DNA of 52,135 bases from Alphaproteobacteria bacterium UBA1002 (GTDB lineage Bacteria > Pseudomonadota > Alphaproteobacteria > Rickettsiales > UBA998), in the NCBI GenBank assembly GCA_002291845.1, contig DBAU01000048.1, positions 1 through 52,135 of the forward strand, read 5' to 3'. The position numbers were made by a program, and so were the translations under genes. Under the pieces are notes generated by a model. It was not told where the DNA came from, did no database searches, and worked only from the letters and a program-made list of their open reading frames with translations. Below are positions 50,595 to 52,135 of the stretch, in pieces (within the stretch, counting starts at the first letter, position 1; the number at the start of each line of letters is the position of its first letter).

Positions 50595-51185
50595 ATGTCA
50601 GCTAGCCTCAAGAATATGTCGATCCTTGTGCTCGATAACGAGAAAAAGATCGCGCAAATGATCACAGACGTCCTGAATAAATTGGGCTTCCCGATGGGTA
50701 ATCTTCACCGCGCTGCCGATGGATTTGATGGCTTGGAACTGCTCCGCAAGCGGTCGGTGGATATGGTGATCGTTGATTGGGAATTACTTCCCCAGAAGGA
50801 ATATATTGATCTGGCAGAAAATGGCGTGGTTCGTACCCGTTGGGGGGATATCAGCCCGGTGAATGGGGCTAGCTTTGTGCGCTGTCTTCGCCGCTCGCCA
50901 CACTCTCCCAATCCCTTTGTTCCCGTCTTGATGCTGACTCCGCCGGCCGAGCTGGGCCATATCCTGTTTGCGCGAGATGCCGGCGTGAATGAGATTTTAG
51001 TAAAGCCAATTGTGGCCGAAGATTTGGCCCGTCGTATTGTACAGATTGTTGAACATCCAAGGGAATTTATCACCTGCACGGCCTATCGTGGCCCATGCCG
51101 CCGTCGTAAACAATCGACGCTGCCTGCCGGAAAGCTAGACAGACGCAGGAAAGATATTAAGATCATTCGCCATAACGTTGCTTAA
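50595..51185 (+). CDS. Stand-alone receiver-domain protein
   Basis: 196-residue protein with a CheY-like receiver (about 8-150) and a basic tail (GPCRRRKQSTLPAG, KLDRRRKDIKIIRHNVA) with no known output domain. Receiver residues are present: D14 in LVLDNEKK, phospho-acceptor D61 in MVIVDWELL, T115 in VLMLTPP and K137 in ILVKPI. An extra stretch of about 30 residues follows D61 (YIDLAENGVVRTRWGDISPV) where receivers normally have a short loop. ATG at 50595 preferred over an upstream GTG at 50586. It lies 11 bp ahead of the HPt-like gene; the pair probably works together. Confidence 0.85.
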   Translation: MSASLKNMSILVLDNEKKIAQMITDVLNKLGFPMGNLHRAADGFDGLELLRKRSVDMVIVDWELLPQKEYIDLAENGVVRTRWGDISPVNGASFVRCLRRSPHSPNPFVPVLMLTPPAELGHILFARDAGVNEILVKPIVAEDLARRIVQIVEHPREFITCTAYRGPCRRRKQSTLPAGKLDRRRKDIKIIRHNVA

Positions 51186-51196
51186 GGAAAACGACG

Positions 51197-51679
51197 ATGA
51201 GCGATACCCCCTCGGATGACGCGATTTTGGTGCAGGAGGCAGACGTCAAGCTGCGCGATAAAGTGGGCGGTGCCGGCGCGTTAGGTAAGCTGTTTAGCGC
51301 AGACCGCATTCAAAAAGGGCAGCGCGTTATTGAAGATTTCAAGCTCAATTTTTTTGGTGAAATGAATGCGCATTTAAACGTGCTGCGCCATGCCTGTGAT
51401 GGCCCACCAATAGATGTTGATGCGGTAAAGGCAACGGCTAAGGCGCTTAAAAGTCAGGCTGAAACGCTTGGCTTTGATTTGCTCTATGCACTGAGTAGTG
51501 CGTTATATCAGTATGTGGCTGAACATAAGCAGCCGTTGACGCCCCAACAGGAGCTGGTGGTTCAAAAGCATGCCGAGGCTACCATTGTCACGATCGAACG
51601 TCAGGAACGGGGAAAAGGCGGCGTGACGGAAGCCGAATTGTTGCAGTCGCTGGCTATTTTGCGGCAAAAATTCTCCTGA
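51197..51679 (+). CDS. HPt-like helical protein lacking the phospho-histidine
   Basis: 160 residues, mostly helical. The segment VKATAKALKSQAETLGFDLL has the spacing and wording of a histidine phosphotransfer domain, in which the pattern is usually AHxLKGxAxxLG, but the histidine position is Lys82. It therefore cannot take a phosphoryl group at the normal site. It follows a receiver protein gene by 11 bp, with AAGGAAA as ribosome binding site, and could be a binding partner or inhibitor of that receiver. Assignment as HPt-like is my inference from this one segment. Confidence 0.65.
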   Translation: MSDTPSDDAILVQEADVKLRDKVGGAGALGKLFSADRIQKGQRVIEDFKLNFFGEMNAHLNVLRHACDGPPIDVDAVKATAKALKSQAETLGFDLLYALSSALYQYVAEHKQPLTPQQELVVQKHAEATIVTIERQERGKGGVTEAELLQSLAILRQKFS

Positions 51680-51748
51680 ACACCGCTTCTTTTTTGTCCT
51701 AGGCGTGATCAAGCAATAATGCCCTTTGCATCACACGCTGTTTAGTTC

Positions 51749-51777
51749 TTGGTTTTCGTCTCGAAGCCTTTTATATG
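51749..51777 (+). promoter_or_regulatory. Promoter of tRNA-Gly
   Basis: TTGGTT (51749-51754) and TATATG (51772-51777) are spaced by 17 bp, 12 bp before the tRNA. Confidence 0.5.
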
Positions 51778-51789
51778 GGGGGATCAGTT

Positions 51790-51863
51790 GCGGGTGTAGC
51801 TCAATGGTAGAGCAGAAGCCTTCCAAGCTTACGACGAGGGTTCGATTCCCTTCACCCGCTCCA
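51790..51863 (+). tRNA. tRNA-Gly(TCC)
   Basis: 74 nt with encoded CCA. Acceptor GCGGGTG (51790-51796) pairs with the CACCCGC at 51853-51859, anticodon TCC is at 51822-51824 in loop CTTCCAA, and T-arm GGTTCGATTCC is normal. It precedes tuf, as the tRNA genes do at the tufB locus of many proteobacteria. Confidence 0.97.
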
Positions 51864-51924
51864 GTCTTTTTCCCCTTTGGCTCTTCTCTGCGAAAACTGC
51901 CAAAAGTGACAATGCAAATCCCCG

Positions 51925-51953
51925 TTGTTTTTTCAGCGATACTGCGCTAAGAC
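51925..51953 (+). promoter_or_regulatory. Putative tuf promoter
   Basis: TTGTTT (51925-51930) and TAAGAC (51948-51953) at 17-bp spacing lie about 85 bp upstream of the tuf ATG. The gene may also be read from the tRNA-Gly promoter. Confidence 0.4.
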
Positions 51954-52037
51954 TTCGCGCGCATCGGGCGGCCGCGTTGGCTGCACGTCACCATTTCATG
52001 CTTTCAACACGGCGAGAACGAAGAAAGGATTTGATTC

Positions 52038-52135
52038 ATGTCCAAGGCGAAATTTGAGCGGAACAAGCCGCACTGCAACATTGGCACGATTGGCCACGTT
52101 GACCATGGTAAGACGTCGCTGACGGCGGCGATCAC
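52038..52135 (+). CDS. tuf: Elongation factor Tu (5' part only)
   Basis: The first 32 codons are present: SKAKFERNKPHCNIGTIGHV followed by DHGKTSLTAAI, containing the GTP-binding P-loop GHVDHGKT. EF-Tu delivers aminoacyl-tRNA to the ribosome. AGGA lies 8 bases before the ATG. The gene is cut by the window edge. Confidence 0.97.
   Translation, partial: MSKAKFERNKPHCNIGTIGHVDHGKTSLTAAI

Noticed and set aside
50336..52135. Genomic island integrated at a tRNA gene
   Set aside because: No integrase and no direct repeat of a tRNA 3' end was found; the genes between the two tRNAs look like normal chromosomal content leading to tuf.

Overview
The window reads as a chromosomal segment of a free-living or host-associated alphaproteobacterium of moderately high GC. 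Support comes from a DmdC-type acyl-CoA dehydrogenase, an invasion-associated-locus-B-like protein, a phasin, a TAXI-type binding protein, and the tRNA-Gly/tuf junction at the right end. Species cannot be fixed from sequence alone. No phage, transposase, plasmid gene, CRISPR array or rRNA gene was seen, so this is chromosomal backbone with several accessory signalling and envelope modules.

Layout, left to right. (1) 1-4.6 kb: an acyl-CoA dehydrogenase (minus strand, cut by the window edge) carrying an in-frame palindromic repeat; an AT-richer orphan gene; and a UmuC/DinB-like Y-family polymerase coupled to a 29-codon ORF. (2) 4.6-7.5 kb: yciB with a small overlapping partner, then two overlapping orphan genes that lie downstream of purD. 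(3) 7.5-11.3 kb: purD and xseA diverge, followed by a prepilin-like gene. (4) 11.2-17.5 kb: a minus-strand signalling operon in the order soluble MCP, membrane MCP, degenerate CheB, STAS antagonist, REC-PP2C phosphatase. It joins chemoreceptors to partner-switching components and has no CheA, CheW, CheY, CheR or RsbW-type kinase beside it. (5) 17.7-21.0 kb: a four-gene Mla/MCE lipid transporter operon. (6) 21.0-25.1 kb: a GGDEF cyclase, a one-TM protein, a TAXI binding protein, a degenerate OmpR-type regulator and an IalB-like protein. (7) 25.2-30.5 kb: tRNA-Ile(GAT), two family-2 glycosyltransferases, cspA and an rhlE-type helicase whose leader can fold into a compact three-way junction over its ribosome binding site.

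(8) 30.6-33.2 kb: msrB, then a convergent YcbK-like peptidase and YcbB-like L,D-transpeptidase. (9) 33.5-39.7 kb: a tightly packed seven-gene operon (FAD oxidoreductase, DUF1365, cyclopropane-fatty-acid synthase, chalcone-isomerase-like protein, MFS carrier, DUF3833 lipoprotein, SDR). It resembles the lipid-modification cluster known from the singlet-oxygen response of Rhodobacter. (10) 39.7-43.9 kb: ABC exporter, HlyD and TolC genes in which the exporter's nucleotide-binding domain has lost every canonical ATP-binding motif. (11) 44-50.2 kb: phasin, proC, ybjN-like, a short PrmA-like methyltransferase, pgsA, an AsmA-family gene and rlmB. (12) 50.3-52.1 kb: tRNA-Tyr, an orphan receiver protein with an HPt-like protein lacking its histidine, tRNA-Gly, and the start of tuf.

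The most distinctive content is the MCP/CheB/STAS/PP2C operon, the dead-NBD exporter operon, the rhlE leader structure and the in-frame repeat in the acyl-CoA dehydrogenase. All functions are read from motifs by eye. No database search was run.
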